Source: Methyloglobulus sp. (GTDB lineage Bacteria; Pseudomonadota; Gammaproteobacteria; Methylococcales; Methylomonadaceae). Taken from it: 5,347 bases of DNA. The stretch spans positions 1-5,347 of the forward strand of contig JABFSV010000108.1 in assembly GCA_013140405.1 (NCBI GenBank), read 5' to 3'. Positions within the stretch are counted from its first letter, which is position 1; every line of letters begins with the position of its first letter. The notes under the pieces were generated by a model. That model saw nothing but the letters and a program-made list of their open reading frames with translations, was not told the origin of the DNA and ran no database searches. Below, in pieces: positions 5,323-5,347 of this stretch. The translations under genes were made by a program, and so were the position numbers.

Positions 5323-5347
5323 GACATTGACCGTAAAGTTAAGGCAA

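Overview
This 5.3 kb window looks like an accessory, partly decayed stretch of a Gram-negative, probably gammaproteobacterial, chromosome. The support is a periplasmic AmiB/AmiC-type amidase with an AMIN domain and an MsbA-related half-size ABC exporter. A Thiotrichales-like source is my impression from protein flavour only. No rRNA, tRNA, CRISPR array or intact mobile element is visible.

Layout, left to right. Positions 1-574 hold no intact gene. The first 177 bases can fold into several stems and end in a T6 run (a candidate structured RNA). Positions 189-498, minus strand, look like a broken protein-coding fragment split by a 31-bp insertion bounded by a perfect 9-bp direct repeat. Positions 575-2371 (+) encode a complete 598-residue ABC exporter, preceded by a 19-codon leader frame that overlaps its start. 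Positions 2372-2634 contain a 37-codon fragment resembling the N terminus of a LigB/DODA-type extradiol dioxygenase. Positions 2635-3888 (-) encode a secreted N-acetylmuramoyl-L-alanine amidase, with a good extended -10 promoter at 3921-3948. Positions 4065-4280 (+) are the C-terminal remnant of an IS1595-like transposase. Positions 4400-5322 (-) hold two small genes of unknown function overlapping by 4 bp: a two-helix membrane protein with a basic tail, then a soluble coiled-coil protein. That pair may continue an operon beyond the right edge.

The exporter and amidase both act at the envelope, but they are convergent, have separate promoters or leaders, and are separated by debris, so I see no functional link. 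The unknown membrane/coiled-coil pair is the best candidate for something undescribed. The three gene fragments and a dispersed 20-bp repeat (248-267 and 4019-4038) suggest repeated insertion and deletion here.
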